A stretch of DNA of 64,000 nt from the NCBI RefSeq assembly GCF_000003815.2, contig NC_049986.1, positions 15,525,569-15,589,568 on the forward strand. Reading direction: 5' to 3'. The DNA is from Branchiostoma floridae (lineage: Eukaryota > Chordata > Leptocardii > Amphioxiformes > Branchiostomatidae). The notes beneath the pieces are model-generated. The model was not told the origin of the DNA. It worked only from the letters and a program-made list of their open reading frames with translations, and did not search any database. Positions within the stretch are counted from its first letter, which is position 1. Each line of letters starts with the position of its first letter. Position numbers and translations under genes: made by a program. Shown one piece after another: positions 1 through 10,938 of the stretch.

Positions 1-342
1 GAAAGTACCGAGGAGCCGCGACTGGACTCGGTTCCCGTGCTACCGGACATCCAAGACGCGCCCGGCAAGGTGAATAGTTTAGTAGCACCAGCGTCTCAGA
101 AGAAAAGTGACCTCCAGAGCGTTGAAGACTTCTTAGCCAACCCGGTGTTTAATCCGGAGTTGTACGCGCCTGACGGTCACGTGAGGACTTTACACACCTT
201 ACCTAATTTTAAAGACTCCTTCGATGAAGCCAAGAAGGCGAGGTACCTGAGGATGGGCAAGGGAGAGCTTCTGCCGAGCGAAATACCGCTCTCTGTCAAT
301 GAGATCTTTGCTAAAAACGAAGAAATGGAAGCCAAGGAGTGA
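1..342 (+). CDS. C-terminal exon of an unrecognised protein (5' partial)
   Basis: The frame is open from base 1 to a TGA at 340-342 and gives 113 residues, ending in NEEMEAKE. No start codon with a credible context is needed because the frame runs off the window edge, so this is read as the last part of a longer gene. The stretch is hydrophilic, with a proline-rich beginning (residues 1-30), then SVEDFLANPVFNPELYAPDG, then a basic patch (EAKKARYLR) and an acidic tail. There is no membrane segment, signal or catalytic motif. Codon use is clearly protein-like (GC-rich third positions compared with the AT-rich flank). I do not recognise the family and assign no function. Confidence 0.6.
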   Translation, partial: ESTEEPRLDSVPVLPDIQDAPGKVNSLVAPASQKKSDLQSVEDFLANPVFNPELYAPDGHVRTLHTLPNFKDSFDEAKKARYLRMGKGELLPSEIPLSVNEIFAKNEEMEAKE

Positions 343-1698
343 GGTCCAGTCTTTCGAACATGATTTGTTTTTCATCCACTACCAGTATAACTAGTCATGA
401 TCAATATTGATTGAGCGAAATATGGCATATGACAGAAAAATAGGAAGTTATTATTGTTACATTGGTCAGTACTGACGAAAGGGTTCCTTGCAAATCCTTG
501 TACTTTGAGAAGCTGACCGACAGTGCAGCGCTAGAAATAGTTCAGTTGTACACCACAAAGCCATGGTCATTGATTAGAACCAGACATTCCGAACAGAAGC
601 TGACGGCTCCCCAGACGATATTTATTGTGCGTTAAAACTCAGCACTGAAGCCATGTCGTAAAACGGTTGGTTTGGTTAGCATTTGTTGGACCACATTGAT
701 TATGTGGATGGCATCCGCGAGCGAATTAATTTTCGTAAGTTTCTAAAAGGAAAACTTTGTGACCATACGGTAAATCGTACAAAAGGCAGAAAATGAGCAA
801 ATACATGCTGGAAATCGTAAAACAATATCAGAACCAGACTAAAATTTTATCGTTTGCTTTGACACATTCAGTGTGTTCAATCATTTTTCAACATTTCTGA
901 CCTCTAAATTTCATGATGATAGAAACTTTTGTTCAAAAGGGTTTATGTTCCCTCACACGCTCGAGTCAGTTTTTGGGGGCCCAGTGGATGGCATCCATAT
1001 AATGAAATCACATGGCCTCAGAGTGTCACTCTCCTGATTTTCGTGCAACGGTTAGTGTACACAGTCTGACACGGCGCCGACCTATTTGACGGCCGCTTTC
1101 TACTTCAAGTTGACTACAATACAGTAGTGTAAGATGGGCTGATGTGATAAATATGGGACGTGACTCGCACGGGTCAAAAGTTCATGACCGTGAGGACGCT
1201 TCGAACCATTAAAGACCGCCATTTTGTTTTCACATTTGTCGTTCTAAAAAGACAACGCATGTGTAAGAAAGGGCAAAAAATGAAATAAAAACAAAGGTCT
1301 CACTCTTTAGGATGTCAAATGTACAACTAAATGTATAACCATTCTGCATCGACTATCGATAGTATACGAACAAAAAACATTTAATGTTGAAATTTGACAA
1401 AAAATGTCTGGCGAACAAACATCAGCCGTTCAGCGTTTCGTGACAGAAATGTATCGTCCCTCGTTGGCAATATCCATAACTCTAGCTCTACAGTTTGTTG
1501 CAAAACACATATTAACGATGGGGCATCTGGATACAGTGCAAGTATGTAAGACTACGCAATATATCCCAGGGATATGTTCAGAGTTAGTTGTCTAGGTAGT
1601 TGATAGCCGGTGGTTGTAATGTGGTGTTATCTTCCCAACGACGCCGCCGTAAACGGTCGCGGCAGACAATTTATGTATGGGGAGTTCTGGGTTTCTCG

Positions 1699-1803
1699 TA
1701 GTCTGTGCAACACAAACTCTGCTGTCCAGGGCTGTAACTGGCCCCTTTTAGGGGGCCGGCGGATGTTGGGTGGGCTGCTATAAGCGAGATTTATTCAGGC
1801 TAG
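1699..1803 (+). repeat. Dispersed repeat, copy 1
   Basis: AGTCTGTGCAACACAAACTC, TGCTGTCCAGGGCTGTAACT, then GGCGGATGTTGGGTGGGCTG and CTATAAGCGAGATTTATTCA. Related segments are at 8831-8900 (inverted) and 29189-29274 (same orientation, decayed). Confidence 0.75.
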
Positions 1804-2950
1804 GTTACTCGGTACATTACTCAACAGGAGAAGTCCATTATTCAGGAGAAATATTAGATTATTTTACAGTTCAAACTTCTTACCCTAGGTACGTAGAATT
1901 TTGATGTTACAGTTACATGCTCTAATGTCATTTAGCCTTTGAATGTACCAAAAGCAATATTTTGTGCATGTGTTTACTTTGACTTGACAATGTAACGTTA
2001 ACGTTATATCATTTGTTAGCAGGAATTCTAGTTACTAACTGTGAATTTTAAACACGTACAATCGCTATCCAGGGTTACCTTCGTCGTTACCAAAGACGCA
2101 TTGTTTCCAAATATTAGAAGTGTTAAAAGTGGTATTTTTCATGAAATATGTATGGTGTATATATTCAGGCTATTTTGAATCAATTGCTTGTAAATATAAG
2201 ACAATTTTGACCTGTATATAAATTTAGTTGAGGTCATGAAATGTAAGTAAGTATGAAATGTTCTCGAGCAAGTCATTGTATCTTTTTTTGATTGAAAATT
2301 GAGCAAGAGAGCACCACATAATTTCTGACATTCGTCAAAAGCATTTGACAGGTACTTTGTTGTAATCTTAAGCGAAAACGTGGACGGAAAAAGTTTCGTC
2401 GTGTGAACTCTGTACTGAGAATTGCGTCTTGAAATGGCGTTCTCTCCTACCGGGCCCAGTCAGTGCCTTACCGTCCCTCAGAGACGACGAATGTTCGAAT
2501 CTGAGTTTGCAGACGCAGTGTCTATATTTGCTCTGTAAATCTTTGGAGAGTCCCCCACCATGGTTATAAGTACCTCAACCTCGTTCAATAAAGCGAACAA
2601 AAACACGCCCGCTGCTGTCGTGTATAAGTGTTGATTTTTGTTTCAGTCATGCTGTGGATATCTGAAAACGTAATACTGGTGGTGTTTGACTTCAGTCAGG
2701 TACTGAAAGCGGTGGTAGGTCGCTTTGAATGGCGGTATTCAAATCAATAGGCGAGTTACGATAATGGTGGAGGGAGTGGTCAAGGTTAAGAACTTGGAAA
2801 AGTCTGGACCATAAGAGAATTTTACTTCCTTTAGTTATTATTCCTCTTTCAACGATTTCTATACAAATGATCCTGTAGTTCCAATAGAAACTGTCAGACG
2901 GACCAGGCCTATACTTAATATCTATCTGTCATAGTCTGTATAGACTGACT

Positions 2951-2987
<37 letters not shown>

Positions 2988-3100
2988 CCGGCACCGATAA
3001 ACATATCCACAGAGATGTTCCGCTGGAGAACCAATGAAAGCCACACGAAAGCCCACCAAAACTACCGTTATACAAGGGATCATTACCTATAGCTCCATCA

Positions 3101-3142
<42 letters not shown>

Positions 3143-3200
3143 GAAACGAACACACACACACACAAACAAACACAAACAAGCAGAGAGAGACAGACAGAGA
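2951..3200. repeat. (AG)n and (AC)n tracts
   Basis: A pure AG run near 2957-2981, an AC run near 3106-3139 with shorter AC blocks after it, and GA-rich sequence to 3220. Open frames across it on both strands are low-complexity artefacts. Confidence 0.95.
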
Positions 3201-4919
3201 GGGGCAGACACTTAGAGAGAGAAGCTAACATCAAACCCCTTCATCAGCCGTTGTGCAAACCGCCCGATTTTGTCGCCCGGTATTGAGAAAGAGAACGACA
3301 GCACAACATTCGGGATATCCCTGGATTTAGAAGTCCCATTCACCGCGAATACGGCTTTAGTGTCATTCTTTGATGCGGAAAGTCAACTCGGGTGAAGGTT
3401 GTGATAAATAATTGATGTATGTCGCCTCGCGTTTCGACTACAGACCGATAGGTAATAATGTCCATTGTACACAGAATATCATTCTCCAAGCAGATGTAAC
3501 GTTAGAATCCGGTTCCTTTACAAGTTTTTATTGTATATCTTTCATTGTATGTCTTTCTCTCACAATAGTATTATTTAACCAATTGTAGGTAACGTTATAC
3601 TATATTTTGGAGCTGTATTTGACTTAGACGTGTATTCAGTCCGAATTATATTACTTTGTTGAATAAAAACCAAATCGTCATCAGGGGAAAACTGGATGTG
3701 AAGATTGCGAAATTCTTCTGACTTGCCACATCTCCAAACAGCTGGATCAGAAAGTAAGGAGGGAAAAAAACTATAAAACATGCGTAAAATCATACATCTG
3801 CTAGGCGATACACGGAAATCGTGACTTTACAAGGCGACTACTTAAGCATGACATCAAACTGGCGTCCGAATATGCCAATATTCCCATAAAGCACCTACAA
3901 ACAAGTTCAGTGACCTCTACTGCGATCGCTAACCCCCCGGGCCCCTCTGTACCTGCACGATTCCCACACGGACGGCGCCACAATAATTAGCTGGAAACTG
4001 TGACGTCCACAGGAATTCTTCCACCTGGTCGGATTTCACCCGGAGAGAGTCAGCCAAGGGACGGAGCGGCTTTGTCGTGCGTTGTCCGTGGCAACGGGGC
4101 GGAATCATGTGTTATGGGTGTTTCGTGGATTTGACTTGTGTTTTGTTACTGGTAGAGTTGTGTTTGCTGTGTGTTTGCAATGTAGAGGGGGGGGGGGGGT
4201 ATGCGACCAGTCATAGAGAGAAGGAAAGGGTTGGAATACTAGTGCGTAGATCTATCTTATAAAGCATTAACTAGGCAGAGTTGTATGATAACAGTTCGTT
4301 GCAGTGTTGGTAGATATTTTCCGTAAGTGCTATAGCGCCCTGACCCTGTAGTAAAATTTAAGGCGTTGTTGAATTAGAAAACTCACCAACACCACTTTAA
4401 GCAGGAAGGATCCCAGTAAGTAGCTTTGTAACGAATCTAAATGTTGTATATCTAACCAGGGCCTCCTGCTGTGCAGTATAAGCTGAGTCCATATCTCACG
4501 TCCAGAGCGTGACTAAGACCTCCCCTTATCAGTCAATAGGCTGGTCCTTCGCTAAGTACTTCAGATAACCAGACAATGCAGCGTGTTGTATACACAGGTA
4601 AACAGACAGGATTTTAACACAGGAGAGCGGGTAAATCAGATTAGGCGTCTGAACTAGCAGTCATTGGGAAACAAGGCGAAAGGTCTTCCATCATACAATG
4701 TAATGTTAAAACAATAATGCGATGGGGACGTCTTGTTAGTTTAAGTTTAAAAGGGGTTCATATCGTCTTTCACCTTCGTTGGAGCTAGGGAGAGGGGCTA
4801 GCAGAAAGACACCTGTTTTGCTTAATAATCATTCATGTCAGTGCTCTGACTGTACCTGAATAGAAGAGACTATGTAGATAGTAGACTGCATCCCTCAAAC
4901 ACGCATACACACACGCACA

Positions 4920-5035
4920 CGCAGAGGGAGGGAAGCAGAGAGGAAGAGAAAGAGAGAGGGAGAGAGAGAGAGAAAAAAAAGACGGAAAGGGAAAGACAGA
5001 CAACCAAGCAAACACCTAGAGAGGGGGAGAGAGAC
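4920..5035. repeat. Purine-rich (GA/AAAG) tract
   Basis: GAGAGA and AAAAAA blocks over about 115 bp, purine on the plus strand. Confidence 0.9.
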
Positions 5036-5662
5036 AAAAACAACACACGTACTTCATGATCACTCCCTTGGGGTAATGTACAAAAAAAGAAGAAATTAGA
5101 CGCCAGAAGTTACTTAATCCGTTAGGGATTGACATACAATGCTTCGTTACAAACATTTTAATTAACAGACGATAAATGGGGCCCAAAACACTAACGAGTC
5201 AGCCTTTAAAGTTCCAAACGAGCGCACAGAGTACTGTCGCTAAAATATGTGCACCAACTAAAATCTACAACTACAGAGTATCCCTATTTCTTCACATAAT
5301 ATCCACTTTAACGCACAGGTGTGAGCTTAAAGACAACTTGTGTCTAAGTTTTTTGACTGATGTAAGATAACTTGATGTTGCTTGTCTCCAGACAAGATGA
5401 AAACTTAATCCAGGTGGACTAAGAAATGGCTTCTTGCATTTACATTTGAAAGCTGCTTATCTATCTGTCCCCTGGGAAGGAGCACACCTGTAATAGCTCT
5501 TTTATCATGTAAAACTTTTTTTTTGTTCCAACAAACAGTTTCTTCATAGATCTATGTTAAAGTGCCAGATAGGAGATCTCAAAGCAGATGAGTCGATCGG
5601 GATTATTTTGTTGATCTTTTGTGGCCTTTTCTGTGTTTTTACGACTCTAAAAATACCCTGCG

Positions 5663-5990
5663 TACATTTGTTTGTTTGTTTATTTATTCGCACACAAGTG
5701 TTACATTAAAACACAAAACGAAAACAATGGATAAAACAGGTGCAGGAGGAGGGAAAAAGCTTGGGAAGCTTATACTTAGCCCTCCTCCTTTAAACTAAAC
5801 AAAATTGATTATGATATATAATAATAAAGTAAAGTAATACATAGAATAATAATGATACAATAAGGATAAACAAGTAATTAAGCGTATGAATTAACAATGA
5901 ATGATAAAGTAACGTAATATGTAGAAAATGATAATGATGCAATAAGGATAACCATGTAATTAATGGTTTGACTTAACAATAAATAATAAA
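5663..5990 (-). mobile_element. LINE-like 3' end with 80-bp tandem repeat
   Basis: TTTGTTTGTTTGTTTATTTA at 5667 followed by CACACAAGTGTTACATTAAA resembles the reverse complement of a non-LTR element 3' end. Next to it, an AT-rich unit (AATAAAGTAA...GTAATAYRTAG...CAATAAGGATAA) repeats at an 80-bp interval (5820 and 5900). Confidence 0.45.
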
Positions 5991-6026
5991 TCAGCATTTT
6001 TGGGACTTCCCATGACTTAACTTCCG

Positions 6027-6077
6027 ACCACTCCCCAACCAAGGTCGGTTCTGGGTTGGGAGTAGTCTGGAATCAAT
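6027..6077. repeat. Hairpin GACCACTCCCCAACC / GGTTGGGAGTAGTC
   Basis: Inverted arms of about 14-15 bp with one mismatch around a 20-bp loop. Related CTCCCAACCATGGTCC words recur at 6229-6243, suggesting a small decayed palindromic element. Confidence 0.55.
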
Positions 6078-8830
6078 CTTAGTCTAGCTCCAGTTCGCTA
6101 GTTTGATCGCATATAGAAGAATAAAATGATGACTTTCCGAATTTAATTTGTCAAGATCCATTGGCGGCTATGCACCATCGACGACTTATTCCCAGCCGTC
6201 GATGACTTCGCTTACGACTACTAGTAACTCCCAACCATGGTCCGGAGAAGGTCGGGAGCCATGGTCGGCTATGCGGGGCTTGATGTATTGATTAAGGGGC
6301 AAATGTGGTGGAGGGTATACATAGCCCCAAGAAATGACGGATAACAAATCTCCTGTTTGCAGACCAACATCCTTTTTAATCACATTCTTGGGAGTGGTCA
6401 CATTTTTTGCCATATCCAATATATCAAAAAAATTTCAACATTACAATTTCAGAATTATCATATATGTAGATATCTATAGAAATTTGAATAGATAAGCCAA
6501 TTTTAACAGGAGATAAATGTTATTACAGACATCCAGGAACAAGATAAATGTAGAAGAAATATCTTTAGAATTTTAGGGTGGTGCTTAAGTTGAAAAGCAG
6601 TGTTGTCAGATTTGTTTCGGAATGAATGTTCAACTTTATTCGGTAATTGACCTATCACTTCGCTGTCCTACAAGTCATGATGGCGGCGCAAGTTTCCAAG
6701 CAAGCGAATTCTGCGCGGATATCACCCAATGTTGTTGCAAATTACCAAATGTTCTGAATACCCCACCAAAACAGCAGATAACAAATCTCAATAGTTCAGC
6801 CGTTGGCGTGGCAACTTGAATACAATTCCAACACCCCCTCTCACGATGGCTAAGTCGGGGCTTTGTCCTGTTTTAGAAACGAAGGTAACGTTACCAAGTA
6901 TGTATTAACAGGGGCTCCAAATTGACGTGTTAAGCTGCAATGCGTGGTGGGAAGATTTCAGGAAAAAGGCTATACGGTGAACAAACTGACAGGCAGCTGA
7001 ACAAGTGATTTGTATATATAGCTTGTGTAGTCTGGTGGTTTAACGTGGCTTTGGCTTGAGTTCAAAGACAGGCTACATGCGTCCCTGGAAAAACGCAATT
7101 GGAAAAGGCCACAGGCCTTAGAACTATACGACAAGCCATGGTCTAATGTTCACCGTGCTTGTCGAAAAGAGCGAGGAGAATTTCATAGGTACAGTACCAT
7201 AAACCTATAGATACTGAGCATAACGTCTGTCTTCTTTGTCACCAAGCAAAATAAGACCAAAAATTAGAGGGGTAAGTCACGCACTATAGTTTTTATAGTG
7301 CTGGAAGTAAAGTCTAGCAATTTTTTCTGTAAAATAAAACCATTGCGAGGTAAACGTTTTTCATGCAGTTTTGTACACTTACTGTGTGTGTATTTTGGTC
7401 CACCACGTTCTTGCTTTTGCAGGCATGTCTGAGATTGATGGACAGCCACTACGAAGAAGTTGCGATTAACACAGATAATCTCATTATTGTTGACATGGGA
7501 TTAGATGAAAATATTATCCCTCATAAGCCACATACTACGCACAGGGATAACAAAAAGCAGCATTAAATATGAGTGGGTTTATCTTCTGCATTCACGTATA
7601 GAATTCATTGTGCAAAGATGCCGTAGCCACCTATTCACTTCGCTAAGCTTTGCAATGATACATCTTACTGAGACAGATAGGTCTTACTCAGATTCCAGAT
7701 AAAACCAGAGATATCGGAGTTTATCCAACAAAAGCCGATAACAACAGTAGTGATCACCCAAACCTAATACCAGGATAGTTTGCTATTCTTATCGCTGTGT
7801 TTTCTTCTGTTTGACGAGATTCAAGGACTAGTGTACCAGCTTTGTGTACACACGTACCAAGGTCGTGCAAGTCCAGGTCTATCCAGCAGGTGCCAGAGAA
7901 TTGTTCGTGGGGTTTAGTTTCTGTGAAGGCTTTTACGTTTTTTCACAGTCCGTGTATAAAGTGTACAGTGTGTATAAAGTGTACATTGACAACAAACAAA
8001 CTTAACATTGCCGGAACACATGCTTCCTTCAAGAGGTTCTCCAGGGGATTACAACATAAGAGGAGGGGGTCGGGATGTACTTCCAATCGTGCAAGACAAC
8101 ATAACGATGTTTGCACACCTTACCCACAATAGATACGGATAGCTTTGAAGACGCGGAACTCTTTCCAAGTTTCCGGACATTTTTCCGGGTGATTCACAAA
8201 GAAAATCTCCGCCACTTCCTTTAACTGTGTACAGCTGCTGTATAAATCAATAGGAATTCGATTTTAAAATCTTAAAGAAAAATAGTCTCCGGAAGACCAA
8301 TAGGAAATTAGTACGTTGTCATAGCGCAGCTAGGGATATAATGACAAGAAGATTTGGACGGCTATATAAAGGGTTGCAAAACATTCCCCTATTTTCACCA
8401 ATACTTTGTTGTCAGCCTAAAACAATTATGATTTATTGGTATTTCTTTTAAGCTGGCATTGAAGGTAGGCAATCACTTTCAACACCAAAGTAAACTAAAT
8501 GATGCAATTGTCTTTCCATTTTTCATGCCATATATCGTAACGTCTACGCTTTACTTATCTGTAATTGCCCGTGTATATAAGGCACGGTAGTTCAGTACAG
8601 TAGCATTGTGCAATGTACATACAGGAGAACTTGTGAATGTTCTTGAGAGCTTTTTCAGTTGTCGCCTAATGGAACAGCTGTATTGACTGATGTGAACAGT
8701 GTTCGCGCTGTCCAGAGCTTCCATCAGGAAACGTTACCTGTATATCGTAGTGTCAGATCTGCCACTGAAAGACTGCGTGCATCTGTGACTTTCATATGTA
8801 GTATGTATGTAATGTTATGTATCTCTGATA

Positions 8831-8900
8831 GCCTGGTTAAATCTCGCTTATAGCAGCCCGCCCAACATCCACCGGCCTGCTGCGGGGAGGAGCCAGTTAC
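8831..8900 (-). repeat. Dispersed repeat, copy 2, inverted
   Basis: GCCTGGTTAAATCTCGCTTA, TAGCAGCCCGCCCAACATCC and GAGCCAGTTAC are the complement of the repeat at 1699-1803. It is followed by (ATC)n at 8903-8924. Confidence 0.75.
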
Positions 8901-10337
8901 ATATCATCATCATCATCATCATCATCGTCACTATTATTGATATTGTTCGCACAGGTTGATTCAGTGAACCGTTGGCTACGATGGCGGAGCCTAGAACGTT
9001 TACGACATTTGTTTAAATATTGCACACAAAGTAAAGCATGCCCAACTTACTGAAAACACTAACGTAGTTTAGCATTAAAGTTACATAGCTTACGTACTGT
9101 AGCTTTTTTTAATGAAAATTCACCGTCACAAACCAATGGTAGCTGGATACCCATGAGCAATTGCACACATGGACAAACATGTGAGTGTACTTGTAAATCC
9201 ACATATGATCATAGTAGCACCGCTTCAAGTACCCCCGTGTTGTTTGATGTCACTGAGCTTGGCCCAATAGAAGTGTGTTTAGTGAGGTTGTTGGAAAGAT
9301 TCAAACAAAGGTGAACGTATTCAAACCTTTCACCGGCCGTCGGCACCTGCAAGTTGTACATGTTAATATGAGTCAACAAGCATCATTGCGTTTACATAAT
9401 ATGCTGAGAAAGATTACCCCAATAATGTATGTTAATGGTTTAATTAGTCAACATAAGAGCAAAATCCAGGCCATGAAAGGAACCCAGTCTACAGACCAAC
9501 AGTGGCATGAAAAGGTTTGGAAAGTACTTAGCTAAAGTACTGGTTGCGCTGTCGCTATGAACTTCACCGTGACGGTTGTAGAGTTTTCAAGCGTGCGTAC
9601 TTGTGACTTTCTTAGTAACAACAATTAGCGCAGAACGCGGATGTTTGGTCCATGTGTAGACAAACGGCCTCCACTTGTGAGCCTGTAGAGGACGCGGTTA
9701 ATCCAGCTTAACTCTGGAGTAATCCTTGTGGTACTTCGGGCTTAATGTTGTCGTATCTGTGTAAAATCGATGATTTGTTTACAATGTGGGTTGCAGAGCC
9801 TTTGATGTATACTTTGGATCTCGATTGTTTTCCTTTCGTAGTAACCTGTATAGTACAATTCAACACAACATGGTCTGGCACAACGTAGACGAATAAAACA
9901 CGACATCAAATATAGACAAAATATCACACACCAAACTTAGATCCCTTGTAACTTCCTGGATTAGATCTAGAGATGCTGGATTATTCGGTAATTATCCTTG
10001 AGACCGCTCTATCTCAACCTTCGATTTATCAGAGGACTTTGTACACTTTGCAAATTCCCCTGTGGTTACATGACGTAAAGATTCTCGCTGGTCATCCTGA
10101 ATACCTGGGTAACGCCAGTTAATTAATCTGAAAAATTGCTAGCACTAGTTATCGGTAAATACTTCGATTGCTCGGCCCCGCAGTTAGCGTACAGTTGTTG
10201 ATTAACACATTCCTTTTAATGTTGATAGCATGGCGATTTCCGAAGTTAACTCGCCTACCTTGCTATTTTACGTTAGAAGTATTAAGCCAATACAGGTGTG
10301 CCATAAGTGACAAGAAATAGTCTAAGGGTGATAAACG

Positions 10338-10350
10338 GTTGCCAAGGACG
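10338..10350 (+). promoter_or_regulatory. X-box-like element upstream of CATSPERB
   Basis: GTTGCCAAGGACG has one perfect RFX half-site (GTTGCC) and a degenerate second half. A second half-site, GGCAAC, occurs at 10674-10679. Both lie within 600 bp upstream of the CATSPERB start codon. RFX factors bind GTTGCC-N-GGCAAC-type palindromes in ciliary gene promoters; this match is incomplete, so it is a weak candidate. Confidence 0.3.
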
Positions 10351-10876
10351 CCAGACAAAGAACTTATCCCTCAACAACTTCCAGTTGGTATGAGTTTGTT
10401 GACCGAATTTCTGCATCGCCAAGCGCTGTACAGGGTCCAAACTTTCAACAGGTTCATTCTATAGTCAATATTTACCCGCCATTATAGCTGTTTTAACCGG
10501 TTGGTACAAACACTGAGAGGGCAGGTTTTATGCAGTAAATGGCGGACTTCCCATTGGACTGTGCCAAACTACAAATTTATGTTTCAATTTAGAGAGAAAA
10601 CTTTAAAATACCAATTTGTACAATGGGACAAATCGCAAATTGAATAATCAATCATAAGAGGATTTTGATCCTTGGCAACGTTAGGTGCGTAGTTATAATA
10701 CTTGATCGAAATGCAGATGGTGTATTCTTAGACACGAAGTCTGCGTGAAAGCCACAACTTTTCCATAGAGACGTTGCACAAGTGACACAATCTGCACTAC
10801 CTACGTTCTCCGACAGGTGACGCTTTAGCGCTGTATCAACCGCGTTGGGCACCCCTGCAAAGTGAATGAGTCCTTC

Positions 10877-10889
10877 CAAAATGGCGCGG
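10877..10889 (+). promoter_or_regulatory. YY1-type CAAAATGGCGCG motif, likely near CATSPERB transcription start
   Basis: CAAAATGGCG is the classical YY1 core found just downstream of many TATA-less start sites. It sits about 50 bp before the CATSPERB ATG at 10939. The ATG inside it opens only a five-codon frame (MARVF then TGA), so it cannot be the protein start but would form a short upstream ORF if transcribed. Confidence 0.4.
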
Positions 10890-10938
10890 GTATTTTGACT
10901 GTTTTTCTCTGGTTTTGTAGATTCTGTGCTGGTGTTTA

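Larger units (their letters stand above)
343..10938. other. Intergenic region, repeat-bearing
   Basis: I see no exon with splice sites and family-like sequence on either strand in these 10.6 kb. The short open frames present are not recognisable. The region holds (AG)n and (AC)n tracts at 2.95-3.2 kb, a purine-rich tract at 4.92-5.03 kb, a G run at 4187-4199, a LINE-like 3' end near 5.66 kb with an 80-bp tandem repeat, and two copies of a dispersed repeat at about 1.70 and 8.83 kb. The final part, about 10.3-10.9 kb, is the presumed CATSPERB promoter. Confidence 0.5.

Noticed and set aside
7264..8132. Several overlapping short open frames on both strands
   Set aside because: No codon bias, splice partners or family resemblance; AT-rich chance frames.
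8571..8581. TATA-like GTATATAAGGC as a promoter
   Set aside because: No plausible coding exon follows; the next frame runs into a dispersed repeat.
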